DNA of 64,000 nucleotides from Diploptera punctata (GCA_030220185.1 JASPKZ010003434.1:1582284-1646283); one strand, 5' to 3'; shown: positions 1 to 9,361, numbered from the stretch's first letter. Notes: generated from the sequence alone by a model not told the origin. Made by a program: numbers and translations.

Positions 1-31
1 TTCTTTTCTCTCTTTACTATTGATTATAATA

Positions 32-1357
32 CAGGGTGGACCGCTCGAATGGACCTAATTTCAATTGCTTGTTACTGGCAAACGGTTGAAGATAGATACT
101 TAAAACAACGTTCATATTACAGAAAAACTCACCAAGTTTTGATATCCAGATCACCACATCTCTATATGAGCCCCAGCAGTCACTGTGACGATATCAAAGC
201 GATGAACAATTTCTTGCCAAGTACGTTGGAGTATGTCTTCTGGAATGTTCTCAATAGCCTCTATGATGCGCTCACGAAGATCACGAAGGTCTTTGACTGG
301 GGTGGTGTAAACTTTATCTTTGACATAGCCCCAGAGAAAGAAATCCAGTGGTGTTAAATCGGGAGATCTCGGGGGCCACGCGTTTGGTCCTCCCCTACCA
401 ATCCAACGGCCAGGGAAAATGTTGTCCAAAGTCGTACGAACTTCATTGGACCAGTGGGGAGGAGCACCATCTTGCTGGAAAACGATGTTAGGCTGCAGTT
501 GTTCAATTTGTGGAAAGAAGAACTGCTCCAGCATGTCAAGATATGTGGTACCACGAACAGTTTTCTCGGCGAAGAAAAACGGTCCAATGACCTTATTATG
601 TGACAAACTGCACCAAACATTCATCTTCGGACTATCACGAACATGCTCTTGAATAGCGTGAGGATTCTCCGATCCCCAGATCCGCACATTATGCCGGTTT
701 ACCTTGCCTGACAAATGGAAAGTGGCTTCGTCCGAGAAGAAAATCTTGGTCATGAAGTCAGGATCAGCGCCGAGACGGTCCAGCATCGTATTGGCGAATT
801 CCACTCGTTTCGGCATGTCATTCGGCTCCAGACGTTGCACTAACTGCACTTTATATGCGTGCAGTTTGAGGCGTTTGTGGACAATCCGTTGTAATGTCGA
901 TTTTGGTATTTGAAGTTCCCGCGAAGCTCTTCTTAATGACTTCCGGGGGCTTCGCTCAAATGCGGCTTGAACATTTGCTACCATTTCATCGGATGCTCTG
1001 CGACCACCACCATGCTTCTTCAACACAGATCCTGTAGCTAATAATGTATCACGCCACTTCTTTATGCTTCTAGCAGTTGGAGCATCACGGTTAAACACAC
1101 GCCGGAACTCCCTTTGAACTCTAATGATTGATTTAAACTCCACATACCACAAAACAGCTTGCGCTTTCATCTGCGGAGTCGCCATTTTCACAAACAATTA
1201 AATCTAAGAACGAGAAACGTATCTTTGTGCCATCTACCGACAGGATTCGAAACTTGGTGAGTTTTTCTGTACTATGAACATTGTTTTAAGTTTCTATCTT
1301 CAACCGTTTGCCAGTAACAAGCAATTGAAATTAGGTCCATTCGAGCGGTCCACCCTG
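32..1357 (-). mobile_element. Complete Tc1/mariner-superfamily DNA transposon, DD41D type
   Basis: This is a full-length element bounded by TA dinucleotides at 30-31 and 1358-1359, the expected Tc1/mariner target duplication. It starts CAGGGTGGACCGCTCGAATG and ends with the exact inverse. The terminal inverted repeats are long, 32-139 and 1250-1357 (108 bp each), with three mismatches and no indel. It encodes one uninterrupted transposase on the minus strand. The near-perfect arms and open frame point to recent activity. Assignment to the rosa-like DD41D group rests on spacing of the catalytic residues and is from memory of that group. Confidence 0.93.
151..1197 (-). CDS. DD41D Tc1/mariner-type transposase, intact
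   Basis: A 348-residue transposase that would cut and paste the surrounding element by binding its inverted repeats. The N-terminal third has helix-turn-helix character (around residues 10-55, and again around 80-110 with SKSTLQRIVH-like spacing, read as PKSTLQRIVHKRLKL). The catalytic DDE/D core shows FFSDEATFHL (first Asp), FQQDGAPPHW (second Asp) and SPDLTPLDFFLWGYVKDKVY (third Asp in PLD). Forty-one residues separate the second and third Asp, so the signature is DD41D rather than the mariner DD34D or Tc1 DD34E. The length matches the family and there is no stop or frameshift. The start could be Met1 or Met5 (MATPQMKAQ); Met5 resembles related proteins better. It lies fully inside the inverted repeats. 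Activity is inferred, not shown. Confidence 0.93.
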   Translation of the reverse strand: MFVKMATPQMKAQAVLWYVEFKSIIRVQREFRRVFNRDAPTARSIKKWRDTLLATGSVLKKHGGGRRASDEMVANVQAAFERSPRKSLRRASRELQIPKSTLQRIVHKRLKLHAYKVQLVQRLEPNDMPKRVEFANTMLDRLGADPDFMTKIFFSDEATFHLSGKVNRHNVRIWGSENPHAIQEHVRDSPKMNVWCSLSHNKVIGPFFFAEKTVRGTTYLDMLEQFFFPQIEQLQPNIVFQQDGAPPHWSNEVRTTLDNIFPGRWIGRGGPNAWPPRSPDLTPLDFFLWGYVKDKVYTTPVKDLRDLRERIIEAIENIPEDILQRTWQEIVHRFDIVTVTAGAHIEMW

Positions 1358-1439
1358 TAGTTTAGTTGTGTACATTAATTTACTTATTTCAATCATAGTA
1401 ATAGCTTTAGCTTCTTAATATTAATTTAATCTCTTTATA

Positions 1440-1760
1440 TCATCATCCATGCAACTATAAGACAATGTGGCCTGTTACGGTCTCAAAGAGAAATTTTCCA
1501 GCCAGTGCTTTTATGTCTCAGCAATCTTTTGTTTTGAGGATAGTAATGAAGCATAGCTTTTGGAATTCTGTGAGATGGCATTTGTTGAAGATGGGCTTTC
1601 CAGTTGTTCTGCAGTTTTTTATATGATGGAGAATGGTTTCTACTTAAGAATTAAATGAATCGTGATTATTTCTTACCTCATACTTCTATGTTCCTTTAAA
1701 CACACCTAACTCTTCCATAATTTCTTCATTTCTTTTATGGTCCCACTTTGTATAGTGTCA
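1440..1760 (-). mobile_element. LINE 3'-end fragment with a small PLE insertion
   Basis: Read on the minus strand, this matches the 3' end of the LINE at 9680-10782, including the ORF end and the 3' untranslated end that starts with a CATCATCATCC run on the plus strand. The frame is broken. Around 1644-1704 it is interrupted by about 60 bp (TTAAGAATTAAATGAATCGT to AAACACAC) that matches the PLE end sequences at 9131 and 10916. Confidence 0.75.
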
Positions 1761-2167
1761 AATGTTCCTGGCACATGGATTATTAAAATACCTAGGTATG
1801 TAATATTACTATTAAGAATAAAAAATGTGCCATGATTTTTATTTGTTGCAAATATTTAAGCATCTTCCCCTTTTTTTACTTCAGTTTTTGGCAAAATAAG
1901 TGCGGCCTATACATGAGTAAATACAATAATTCAGTATTTTATTTTGCAAACAGTAATTCTCTATCTTTTACTGCTTGTATAAGGTAACTCTTTAAATAAT
2001 TCAAATTGTTTGGTATAATTCCTTTACATTCTGCAAATAGTCATCTTTCACATACTGCATTGTTATGTCACTTAAGGCACGAAGGAAGGGAAATAGAAAG
2101 TAGGAATGGACACTGAACAATAAATGTATAGCAGAGTCGACTGTAGATATAACATAAAAAGGTAACA

Positions 2168-2790
2168 AAATAATGTTGATTGGTTGGTATCTAATGTTGA
2201 GCACTTGATAATAAAATCATTCGCTCTCTTGCACTCCAATATTTAGCAGGAAGAGAGACCACTCTTCTACAAAAGCTGGACAACGGAGGAGATGGTTTCT
2301 TTCCATATCTTCATTTAAATTGCAAAAAGGACATTTAGGTGAATCTGTTATGCCAATTCTGTGTAGGTGTTTATTCAGGCAGTCATGTCCCGTTAGCAGT
2401 CTGAATGTTGCTACTGTGGATTTTCTTTGTAATGTAGTAATGTCATAAGCTTGTAGATTTTCCCATTCCTTTCCAGATGTTTTGGTGGTGTATTCTTTTC
2501 TAAGTTTGTTGATATATTTATTTGAGATAATTCTTTTGATAGAGTGAAAGGAAACTGGAGTAGAAGTTGGGTTTGAAACAATTTTGCTACCCTTCTTGGC
2601 CAGAAAATTGGCTATTTCATTGCCTGTCACTCCACAATGGGCTGGAATCCATTGAAGTACAACTTTTTTATGTAGACGGGATAACTGTTTTATCATTTTG
2701 TGACATTCAATAATTTTGATGCTTTTGGGTGTTGTGTCTCGTGTTATAGCGAGAATAATGTACACACGGTTCATCCTCTAACTTTATCTT
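2168..2790 (-). mobile_element. 5'-truncated LINE of an RNase H-bearing clade
   Basis: The 3' end reads ...GATACCAACCAA on the minus strand, the same 3' terminus seen at 24248-24469, 10849-10895 and 51596-51690. The coding part is described in the 2217-2774 entry. The 5' break is near 2790, just upstream of the candidate host exon. Confidence 0.8.
2217..2774 (-). pseudogene. LINE ORF2 C-terminal remnant: RNase H end plus zinc-ribbon
   Basis: A 185-residue open stretch from the C-terminus of a non-LTR polyprotein. Residues around 40-60 contain WIPAHCGVTGNEIANFLAKK, the last conserved block of RNase H. Near residue 140 there is LLTGHDCLNKHLHRIG, followed by CPFCNLNED...HLLRC, a Cys/His cluster typical of the end of I/R1-like LINEs. 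The reverse transcriptase and most of RNase H are missing, so it is a 5'-truncated dead copy although the remaining frame is open. Confidence 0.85.
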
Positions 2791-2848
2791 CCTATTCCCA
2801 TTCTTGTAGGCCTTTTTTGATAATCTAATACTTGGCTGTTTTTTTCAG

Positions 2849-2965
2849 GATCTTCTCCAACTCCAGTTTGAAGGTGCAGCAATCATGGATATATTTGGAA
2901 AAGCGAAAATAAATGTAAATCTTCTATTATTCCTTCTCAATAGCAAGTTCTATGGGAAGAAATGA
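2849..2965 (+). CDS. Candidate 3'-terminal coding exon of an unidentified host gene
   Basis: A strong acceptor (GGCTGTTTTTTTCAG) ends at 2848. The following 38 codons are open in frame 0 and end with TGA at 2963-2965. The peptide starts DLLQLQFEGAAIMDIFGKAK and ends LNSKFYGKK. Its composition (balanced, not low-complexity) differs from the AT-rich surroundings, and it matches no transposon here. The other two frames close within 20 codons. AATAAA occurs about 190 bases downstream. A GTAAAT at 2915 could instead be a donor, making this an internal exon. I do not recognise the family and see no other exon of the gene in the window. Confidence 0.45.
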   Translation, partial: DLLQLQFEGAAIMDIFGKAKINVNLLLFLLNSKFYGKK

Positions 2966-3686
2966 ATTTGTACTGGTAAGCAACAAATCTCAATGTGAAG
3001 CAAAGATATAATGAGAGCAAATATTAATTTAGGTTGAAATATTAATAGCCAGTTGCTAAATGCATATTATCCTAACTTTTATCATATATTCATACTTTCA
3101 ATTTATAAATAATTAAAAGAAATATTATTAATGTGTTTCTTTTATGATTTAGAAAATAAACTCTGATGAAATATGAATAAGAGAGAATGACAATATTGGC
3201 TTGATTATTCTGAAATACACACAAAAAACGTAATAAATGTCAAAATTAAAAATAGATTGATAGAGCAGACTTTTTTTAACAGTGATGTAACTAAACTATA
3301 AATTGAGTTCAAATATTCACATATTTACAGTTACTTCAGTAAACTTTGTTTTATTGGGGCATGTTTTAGAGAAGGTCTTATACATTTTGAAATCCTTGCT
3401 TAACTACAGGAATAAACTGCTCTAATCTGGTGTATGTAAAATGGATCTCTTAGTTAAAATTTCACAACACAAGATTTCAAAATTCATTTTTTACATGTTA
3501 AATTCTTTAATAGTTTTAGTACCCTAGTATTTTGTATTCTGTTTCGCAGAAGTGATTTGCAATATTACTGATTTTTCCATTTTATGTTATTGGATTTTCT
3601 TTAGTTCTTGTGTTTTGTTTGTCCTGTGCAAATTTGATTACAGTTGTGACATTTTTATTTGCAATTTCTTAGTTGTGTTTTATGTC
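2966..3686. other. AT-rich stretch without recognised features
   Basis: I see no ORF, repeat copy or structure that matches anything else here. It could be the 3' untranslated and flanking region of the candidate exon, with AATAAA near 3154 and 3231. Confidence 0.5.
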
Positions 3687-4045
3687 ATCTGCGGTGGACT
3701 AGTAGTTATGCTTTAAGGTAGATTTTTTTTATCATTCACTTCATATTGTTCTATATTATTGTTCTCATATTAAAATCTACCTTAATGAATATATCTCATA
3801 GTGAGAATTCCTAAAATAAGTAATTAGTAGTAGTTATGCTCCTTGCCTCTGGTCCCAAGGTTGTGGGTTCAAACCTGGCTGGAGTCAATTGATTTTATAG
3901 GATGGAGAAATCCAAGGAGCAAGTCCTCTGGGAGGGACTTTAAGCTGTGGGTCTCGAGTCTGAAGATTTTCATGCTCGTAAAAGAATGTTAAGCCTGAAT
4001 AAAGAGGCCTCTGAGAAAAATTTACCAACCTTCATCATTCTAGTT
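3687..4045 (+). mobile_element. SINE-A (tRNA-like head), interrupted
   Basis: The head GCGGTGGACTAGTAGTTATG and the downstream B-box-like GGGTTCAAACC match the copy at 17928-18150 along the whole length (GGATGGARAAATCCAAGGAG, GTCTGAAGATTTTCA, and so on). It is split by a 115-bp foldback at 3713-3827 that duplicated TAGTAGTTATGCT. Confidence 0.8.
3713..3827. mobile_element. Mini PLE foldback with one-sided tail
   Basis: A 115-bp insertion between perfect 13-bp duplications TAGTAGTTATGCT (3700-3712 and 3828-3840). The arms TTAAGGTAGATTTT and AAAATCTACCTTAA are inverted. A tail of about 42 nt follows only the right arm and contains CTCATAGTGAGAATTCCTA, the variant of the PLE tail motif seen throughout the window. 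It has no coding capacity. Confidence 0.85.
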
Positions 4046-4059
4046 ATACCATAGTTAAT

Positions 4060-4252
4060 AATAATTAATTTGATTCTGTCATCTTACCTCATAAATTATT
4101 GTGTTCTTGAGATCATATTTTAATATGTCTTCATATTATCGTCAGCTTATTCAGACACTGACGATAGGTTGATAATATAAATACTTATTGAAATATATTC
4201 TCAAGAACATAATAATTTATGAGGTAAGATGATCGCACAAATTAATTATTAA
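4060..4252. mobile_element. PLE-derived foldback
   Basis: The arms ATCTTACCTCATAAATTATT (near 4081) and its inverse (near 4214) pair over about 65 bp each, including outer AATTAATT blocks. The loop side of each arm carries CTGACGA followed by a potential stem (TAATATG/CATATTA), a decayed hammerhead-like core. Confidence 0.75.
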
Positions 4253-4389
4253 AAAGAATCTTATAATTAGGACTCGGAAGTTGAGGACCTATAAAATGTC
4301 TATAAAGGCCTTTAAGAAGACCTAAAGATATTCTACAAAAGACCTAAAAACTGGAAAAAGGACGTAACAAATGTTGCAGTGGATAAAGA

Positions 4390-4472
4390 TAACCTCATAA
4401 GAATTAAATTAATCATGATTATTTCATACCTCATAATAATCATGATTAATTTAATTCTTATGAATTTGAACC
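4390..4472. repeat. Short palindrome of PLE-end type
   Basis: AAGAATTAAATTAATCATGA and its inverse flank TCATACCTCATA. The sequence matches the PLE end variant found at 1644, 9131 and 10916, and AACCTCATAATGTTA follows on the right. Confidence 0.65.
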
Positions 4473-4511
4473 TCATAATGTTAAAAATTCCCAATTTTAA
4501 TATATAAAGAT

Positions 4512-5170
4512 AACCTCGCTGCCTTCACCCTCTGCTAGAGGTAATTTTCACAAAGTGACAACTTCTTAGAAAATTTTAAGTCGAAATACAATAATTCATG
4601 CAGTCAGTAGACTGGTGGTTAAAAATAACAGGATATTTTGTGAGGGTTCAATATTTTCTCGAATTAAAGTGTTTGGAATGTGAAAAGTCTTTAGAAAGTA
4701 AAACTATTAGTGTTTTTAAAAGAAGTTGGAATTGAGACTAGACTCTGTGGATTATGAATTATACAAATGGTATAAATGTAGTTGAAAGAAAGTAAAGTTG
4801 CAAAAAAAAACCAATAAGCCAAAGAATTGTCAAAAAAAGGACAAGTACCACCCAACATTTTCTCACCTACAATGACCCAAAATGTATATATGTATAAGTT
4901 GGGTCTGGTCTTCTGACATAAAATGAAAAAAAAAAGTTTTTTTTCTCTATTTCCGAGCCCTACTTATAATGTTACTTCCCATTGTAATTTTAATTAAATA
5001 CCTTAGTTGCTACTAGATGTCTCTTTGGGTCGGTATGTTGACCGTATACCATTCATGACATATGTAGGGAAATAAGCGTAATTAAAGTAACTTGGTCTAG
5101 CAACTGCTAACAAAAGAGAGGGTAAGGCCTAACATTGGGCTATTACGCCATTATAGATGTCTTCTATTGG
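4512..5170. other. No recognised feature
   Basis: AT-rich sequence with a homopolymer stretch near 4925. No coding, tRNA-like or repeat match was seen. Confidence 0.4.
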
Positions 5171-5171
5171 A

Positions 5172-5600
5172 ATGATATATTTTTTTTTAATATATGTAGG
5201 AAATAACACTATGAGGTTTCTTTTAATTATTAATGAGTTGGTTATTTTGACTTACCTCATATTTCTTGATTTTTATGCAGAGCTGGTTTCATCGCTTTTG
5301 TGTGACATTGTCAATGCATTCCAACTGTTGTTTTGCAGTTATCCTTCCTGTAAGTTGATTTCTGCTCCCTCTGCTGGCTGACTGAGGAACTAGCTAATCA
5401 AATTTTTTTCTTTTTCTCTGGGAATTTCAAAATTCATGGTTTTCATCCTATTCTTGCAGATGTAAATTTTCTCCCAAATTGTCAGTTCCTTAGATTTTTC
5501 TAAGTGTTTTAGTAATTTGGCCTTGGTTTCAATTCTGACTTTTCTCTTATCACTTTCATTACAACTTCTTTACTTTGTTAATTTTTAATCTGTATTCTTT
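5172..5600 (-). mobile_element. PLE 3'-end fragment with decayed GIY-YIG C-terminus
   Basis: It begins with the recurrent tail (ATGTAGGAAATAACACTATG) and the TTACCTCATA motif. On the minus strand a broken frame then encodes a C-terminus related to the ELTIWEKIYICKNEN block at 7968-8340. Several frame breaks make it nonfunctional. Confidence 0.75.
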
Positions 5601-6065
5601 TAAGGCATCATCCCATTTGATAACTTTTTTATTAATTTTTCGCTAATGTATTGACGTAGACTTTCATAGCTGGAGTTGCTGTGATGATCTTGAAGAAGAT
5701 TTTCGGGCTGTAGGCTGTGATAGTGAGGCTTTAGTTCCCCGATGTTTTGCCCAGAGACTGCGTCTGGCATCCTCAAGGGTTGTCTTGAGACTGGCAATTC
5801 TGTCCACTGTCTGTCCTATTTATACGGTCACCGTGATGTGTTTGTAAGTTATATCAGCCTTCTGATTGGTCAGTGGTAGGGACTTCCATTGCTCCAATGA
5901 TATTGCTGTTTGATAGTCTAGTCGACTGTACTTGTAGAGGTTTTTAGAACCGGTATCCATACTTTGTTGACTTTTAATGATTCTTCTTTTCTATTGAAAC
6001 TGTTTTTATGTTTGAATATTTTGATGGCTTCTCGTTGTAGACCCGTGTCTATTGTATAGAACATA
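5601..6065 (-). mobile_element. 3' end of a second PLE family
   Basis: On the minus strand the sequence first encodes a PLE-like C-terminus (peptide DTGLQREAIKIFKHK, then FNRKEESLKVNKVW). It then passes through the GC-richer end CTTGAGGATGCCAGACGCAG and ends ACAGCCCGAAAATCTTCTTC. That last segment matches the foldback at 22700-22922. The ORF is broken. Confidence 0.75.
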
Positions 6066-6862
6066 TCTTATTTGTTGTAATCAAGAAAAGATCAAAGGTG
6101 GAGGAAACTTCTTCTGAAGCAATGTCCCAATTAAAACAAAGATTAGCGAGAGAAGAGTAGTTGTATAAACTCAAATTCATAGTTTAAATGTACAGAGTAA
6201 TTCATATTTTGTCTTCTTAGTTTACTTATATTTACATTCATCAAATGTTTAATTGAGAAATATTCTGAATACAACTTCAGTTTGATGAGAAAATTAAATT
6301 ATTGAGCACATATTGTACATTTATTGCACATAAATTAAATAAATCTTAATTCATAGTTTCCTGTCCGAGGGTAGTTTGTTCCTTCAATGTAAATACTACA
6401 TTTTCCTTTATCTATAATAGATGTTTAAAATCAAAATACCATTTTCTGTTACTGACTTCAAGAAGCAGAAGAATGTTTTAGTAACTAATGTAGGAATCAG
6501 AATATGAAATTTCAAGTAAACGAAACGAAGCCGAGTAAAATGGAAATGGAAGAAAAATAATTAAGAAATAGCCATCAGGGAGGAACTTTTTAAATTTCTC
6601 TGTTGTCTTTTCTGTTCATATTTTATCATTTGTTTTCAGTCAGTTTATATTAACAGCAAAAATATACATTTAAATAAACATTTTAATTATTCTATAAAAT
6701 AATTTATGTATAAGGATCAATTAAGATTTTTAGTTATTTTCATTATTTGATCATTTTTAAAAGCTTTTCATATTCAGTACACTCTTGGTTATTTGGAATA
6801 TTGGGGGGGATATTATACAAGGAAAAATACTAGAAACATTTAATTCAAATACACATTCTACC
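6066..6862. other. No recognised feature
   Basis: Very AT-rich. Scattered motifs only, with no ORF or repeat relationship that I could support. Confidence 0.4.
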
Positions 6863-6920
6863 AAATAAATAAGTTTGATCTGTCTTCATCTTACCTCATA
6901 TTTCATTGTGTCTTTTAAGA

Positions 6921-6953
6921 CATGTTTTCAAAGCTTCTTTGCTTCATCTTCAG
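6921..6953 (-). ncRNA. Hammerhead-ribozyme-like core in a PLE arm
   Basis: On the minus strand: CTGAAGA, an imperfect stem (AAGC/GCTT), then GAAAACATGTC. The extra A in the GAAA element weakens the match. Confidence 0.4.
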
Positions 6954-7212
6954 TTGGTACAGACTGATGATCTTTAAGTTATCGGCCCTGGATCTCAACT
7001 CCTGCTCTCTCTTTTTGTGGTCCAAAGAACTTGGGAGAGAAACTTAATAAGCAAGTTTTTGGACCACAAAAAGAGAGAGCAGTAGTCGAGATCCAGGGCC
7101 TATAACTTAAAGATCATCAGTCTGTACCAACTAAAGATGAAGTAAAGATGCTTTGAAACATGTCTTACAAGAAATAACGAAATATGAGGTAAGATGAAGG
7201 AAGACCAAACTT

Positions 7213-7455
7213 AACTTAACCTTTTTTTTTTTATATAGGAATTATCACTGTGAGGTTCAATTCAATATTAAATTAAAAGATTCTTACCTCTCCTCACATT
7301 ATTCTGTTAAGTAGATCGCGATTTCAGTGGTTCTTCCGAGCGACATAACACCGGTCAACAACAGTGTACTGAAGATGGGCCTGCTATAGGCCTGAAATCG
7401 CGATCTACTTAACAGAATAATGTGAGGAGAGGTAAGAATCTTTTAATTTAATATT
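7213..7455. mobile_element. Nested PLE foldback with 13-bp target duplication
   Basis: It is flanked by GAAGACCAAACTT at 7200-7212 and 7456-7468. The left end has a tail of about 51 nt (poly-T, TATATAGGAATTATCACTGTG, AGGTTC) that the right end lacks. The arms then pair from AATATTAAATTAAAAGATTC inward. It lies inside the foldback 6863-7498. Confidence 0.88.
7369..7405 (+). ncRNA. Hammerhead-ribozyme-like core
   Basis: CTGAAGA at 7369-7375, a GC-rich stem (GGCCT-GCTAT-AGGCC), GAAA at 7394-7397, then the palindrome ATCGCGAT as a candidate stem III. The order fits a type I hammerhead of the kind known in PLEs. Confidence 0.6.
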
Positions 7456-7665
7456 GAAGACCAAACTTGTTTATTAAGTAGAACCTCATAATGTTACTAC
7501 TTCCTATTATATTTTCATAACATTCTAGCAATCAAGGTTTTAAAAGATTTTCATTTTCAGTACACACTGGTTATTTTGAATATAATAAAAAAAAAATATA
7601 TATTAATATTTTTAATACCTCAATTCACATTAGAGGATATGAGGCGAGGAATTAAAAACATAAAT

Positions 7666-7850
7666 TTAATTCTTAAATTGAACCTCATAGTGTTTTTTTT
7701 TTTTTTCAGTGAAAGTTAAATAAAATTGCAAGGAAAAATATTAGAAACACTTAATTCAAATACATATTCTAGCAATTTTATTTAAATTTCACAGAGAAAA
7801 AAAAAACACTATGAGATTCAATTTAAGAATTAAATTTATGTTTTTTAATG
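7666..7850. repeat. Palindrome with PLE tail motifs on both arms
   Basis: AATTTAATTCTTAAATTGAA plus CCTCATAGTG on the left is repeated inverted on the right (CACTATGAGATTC...). The loop is about 45 bp. Confidence 0.75.
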
Positions 7851-7862
7851 ATGTTTTTATTA

Positions 7863-8477
7863 AGTTATGTAGATAGGAAATAACACTATGAGGTTCTTTA
7901 ATATTGTTTATTTTTTATCATTTCACTCACCTCATACTTCATAATTTATAGCAGACCCAGGGTTTCTTCACGTAATTCGTGACATTGTCAATGCTGCGTC
8001 ATGTTCACAACTGACGTCCAACGGCCTTCTATCCTGCAGACTGACCTCCGCGCCATCTGGTGGCCGACCGAAGAATTTCCAAATCAGGCCTCTTTCTTTA
8101 TAACCGGGTATTTCAAAATTCATAGTTGTATTTTCATTCTTGCATATGTAAATTTTTTCCCAAATTGTGAGTTCCTTCGGTTTTTCCAATTGTTTAAGTA
8201 ATTTTGTTTTGGTTTCTATTCTATGTTTTTCTGACCAGGCATGTGCAGCTATTGCAGATTTTTCGGTTTCTCCATTTTTAACATTTCTGAGGTGTTCTTT
8301 TAATCTTGTATTTAGATTCCTTTTTGTTTTTCCTATGTATATCTAGGATAGAAGGCCGTTGGACGTCAGTTGTGAACATGACGCAGCATTGACAATGTCA
8401 CGAATTACGTGAAGAAACCCTGGGTCTGCTATAAATTATGAAGTATGAGGTGAGTGAAATGATAAAAAATAAACAAT
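7863..8477 (-). mobile_element. PLE foldback carrying a GIY-YIG C-terminal piece
   Basis: It is flanked by ATGTTTTTATTA at 7851-7862 and 8478-8489. The left end has a 40-nt tail (starting AGTTATGTAGATAGGAAATA); after it both ends share TTGTTTATTTTTTAT and CACTCACCTCATACTTCATA in inverse orientation. The arms extend over about 170 bp. The spacer (about 8050-8340, minus strand) encodes the end of a GIY-YIG endonuclease: NLNTRLKEHLRN, HAWSEKHRIETK, ELTIWEKIYICKNEN. Confidence 0.88.
7968..8340 (-). pseudogene. PLE GIY-YIG endonuclease, C-terminal remnant
   Basis: The minus-strand peptide includes KRNLNTRLKEHLRNVKNGET, then SAIAAHAWSEKH, then LTIWEKIYI. This order is that of the Arg-helix, the H-x-W-x-x-x-H block and the terminal LTIWE block of PLE endonucleases. 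The catalytic GIY and YIG strands and the whole RT are absent. Confidence 0.8.
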
Positions 8478-8489
8478 ATGTTTTTATTA

Positions 8490-8713
8490 TTAATTTAACA
8501 TTTCTCAATGAAAGATAAATTAAATTTGAAGAGAAAAATTTTCGCCTAGACCGGGACTCGAACCCGGGACCCTTGGCTTTCCGGGCCAAGTGCTCTACCA
8601 ACTGAGCTACCGAGGCGAGTTCGCCTCGGTAGCTCAGTTGGTAGAGCACTTGGCCCGGAAAGCCAAGGGTCCCGGGTTCGAGTCCCGGTCTAGGCGAAAA
8701 TTTTTCTCTTCAA
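8490..8713. mobile_element. SINE-G foldback: two inverted tRNA-like units
   Basis: The minus-oriented unit (8543-8617) and the plus-oriented unit (8622-8696) are near-perfect mirror copies separated by 4 bp. The left side continues into a tail of about 35 nt (TCTCAATGAAAGATAAATT) that the right lacks. The same tail occurs in related SINEs at 13081 and 42190. Confidence 0.85.
8622..8696 (+). other. tRNA-like SINE head (A and B boxes)
   Basis: It folds as a cloverleaf: acceptor GCCTCGG/TCTAGGC with one mismatch, D arm GCTC-AGTTGGTA-GAGC, anticodon stem CTTGGC/GCCAAG, and T arm CCGGG-TTCGAGT-CCCGG. The seven-base anticodon loop CCGGAAA lacks U33, so it is tRNA-derived rather than a working tRNA. 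The mirror copy is at 8543-8617 on the minus strand. Confidence 0.75.
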
Positions 8714-8784
8714 ATTTATGTTTTTAATACCTCACCTCATATCCTCTAATGTGAATTGAGGTATTAAAAATATTAATTATTAAG

Positions 8785-9125
8785 GGTAGGTATTTGATCT
8801 GTAATTTTAGGTGGACACAATCTCTTTCTAACCATGTTCTACTCTTTACAGGCAATTTTCTCTGTTTTATCTAATGTTTTATCAAGTCCAGGGCGGGTGT
8901 AAGTTCTGTATCACGAAGTATTATGGTACAATAATACTAACTTTAAGATAGAGAAGTTATATGAGTACTTATATGAATAGATACAATCTATTTACATTGT
9001 CTTCTTATCTTGAATCCCCTTCAAATGAAGTTGATTTTCAGATAGTAATCTTAAATTATCTCAAATTCTTTCACATTTCCTCCTTTTCGATCTTAATCCA
9101 ATTGGAATTTCTATATTGGTGTCTT
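8785..9125. other. No recognised feature
   Basis: AT-rich, with no supported coding or repeat content. Confidence 0.35.
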
Positions 9126-9129
9126 GAGA

Positions 9130-9250
9130 ATAAGAATCAAATGAATCGTGGATTCTTCTTACCTCATACTTCTATGTTTTTTAAACACAGCACCACAGTA
9201 TTGGTGACCATCGTCACCATCATCAGCTGTTTTCACGACTGTCAATTTTT
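9130..9250 (-). mobile_element. PLE end fragment
   Basis: Its sequence is close to the defined insertion at 10916-11030 (AAGAATCAAATGAATCGTGG, CTTACCTCATACTTCTATG, TTTAAACACAGCA). On the minus strand it has CTGATGA followed by the perfect stem TGGTGAC-GATG-GTCACCA, but the GAAA element is not intact. Confidence 0.7.
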
Positions 9251-9361
9251 TCTTTTGCCGGTAAATCTCTATTTTCTTTATCTTATGTGTAATTTTTTTT
9301 TTAATGTTAGTATCTGCCTATGCACTACTTTTATTTTTCTAAATTAATGAAGTTGATTAAA

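Larger units (their letters stand above)
6863..7498. mobile_element. PLE foldback, interrupted by a second foldback
   Basis: The left arm runs from CTACCAAATAAATAAGTTTG through CATCTTACCTCATA into a GGTCCAAAGAACTT C-terminal block near 7020. The inverse arm runs from 7050 to 7200 and resumes at 7469 with TTTATTAAGTAGAACCTCAT. The right side alone carries the tail (AACCTCATAATGTTACTACTTCC). The break is caused by the insertion at 7213-7455. Confidence 0.82.
7599..8780. mobile_element. Nested PLE/SINE cluster enclosed by an inverted repeat
   Basis: About 70 bp at 7599-7668 (TTTTTAATACCTCAATTCAC onward, including CATATCCTC reversed) reappears inverted at 8713-8780. Between these arms sit an inner palindrome (7666-7850), the foldback 7863-8477 and the tRNA-SINE foldback 8490-8713. 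Confidence 0.8.

Noticed and set aside
8398..8649. Open frame of 83 codons containing VAQLVEHLARKAKGPGFESR
   Set aside because: It is a translation of the tRNA-like SINE; this peptide is a common artefact of tRNA sequence.
8622..8696. Functional tRNA gene
   Set aside because: The anticodon loop lacks U33, the acceptor has a mismatch, and an inverted twin lies 4 bp away. It is better read as a SINE head.
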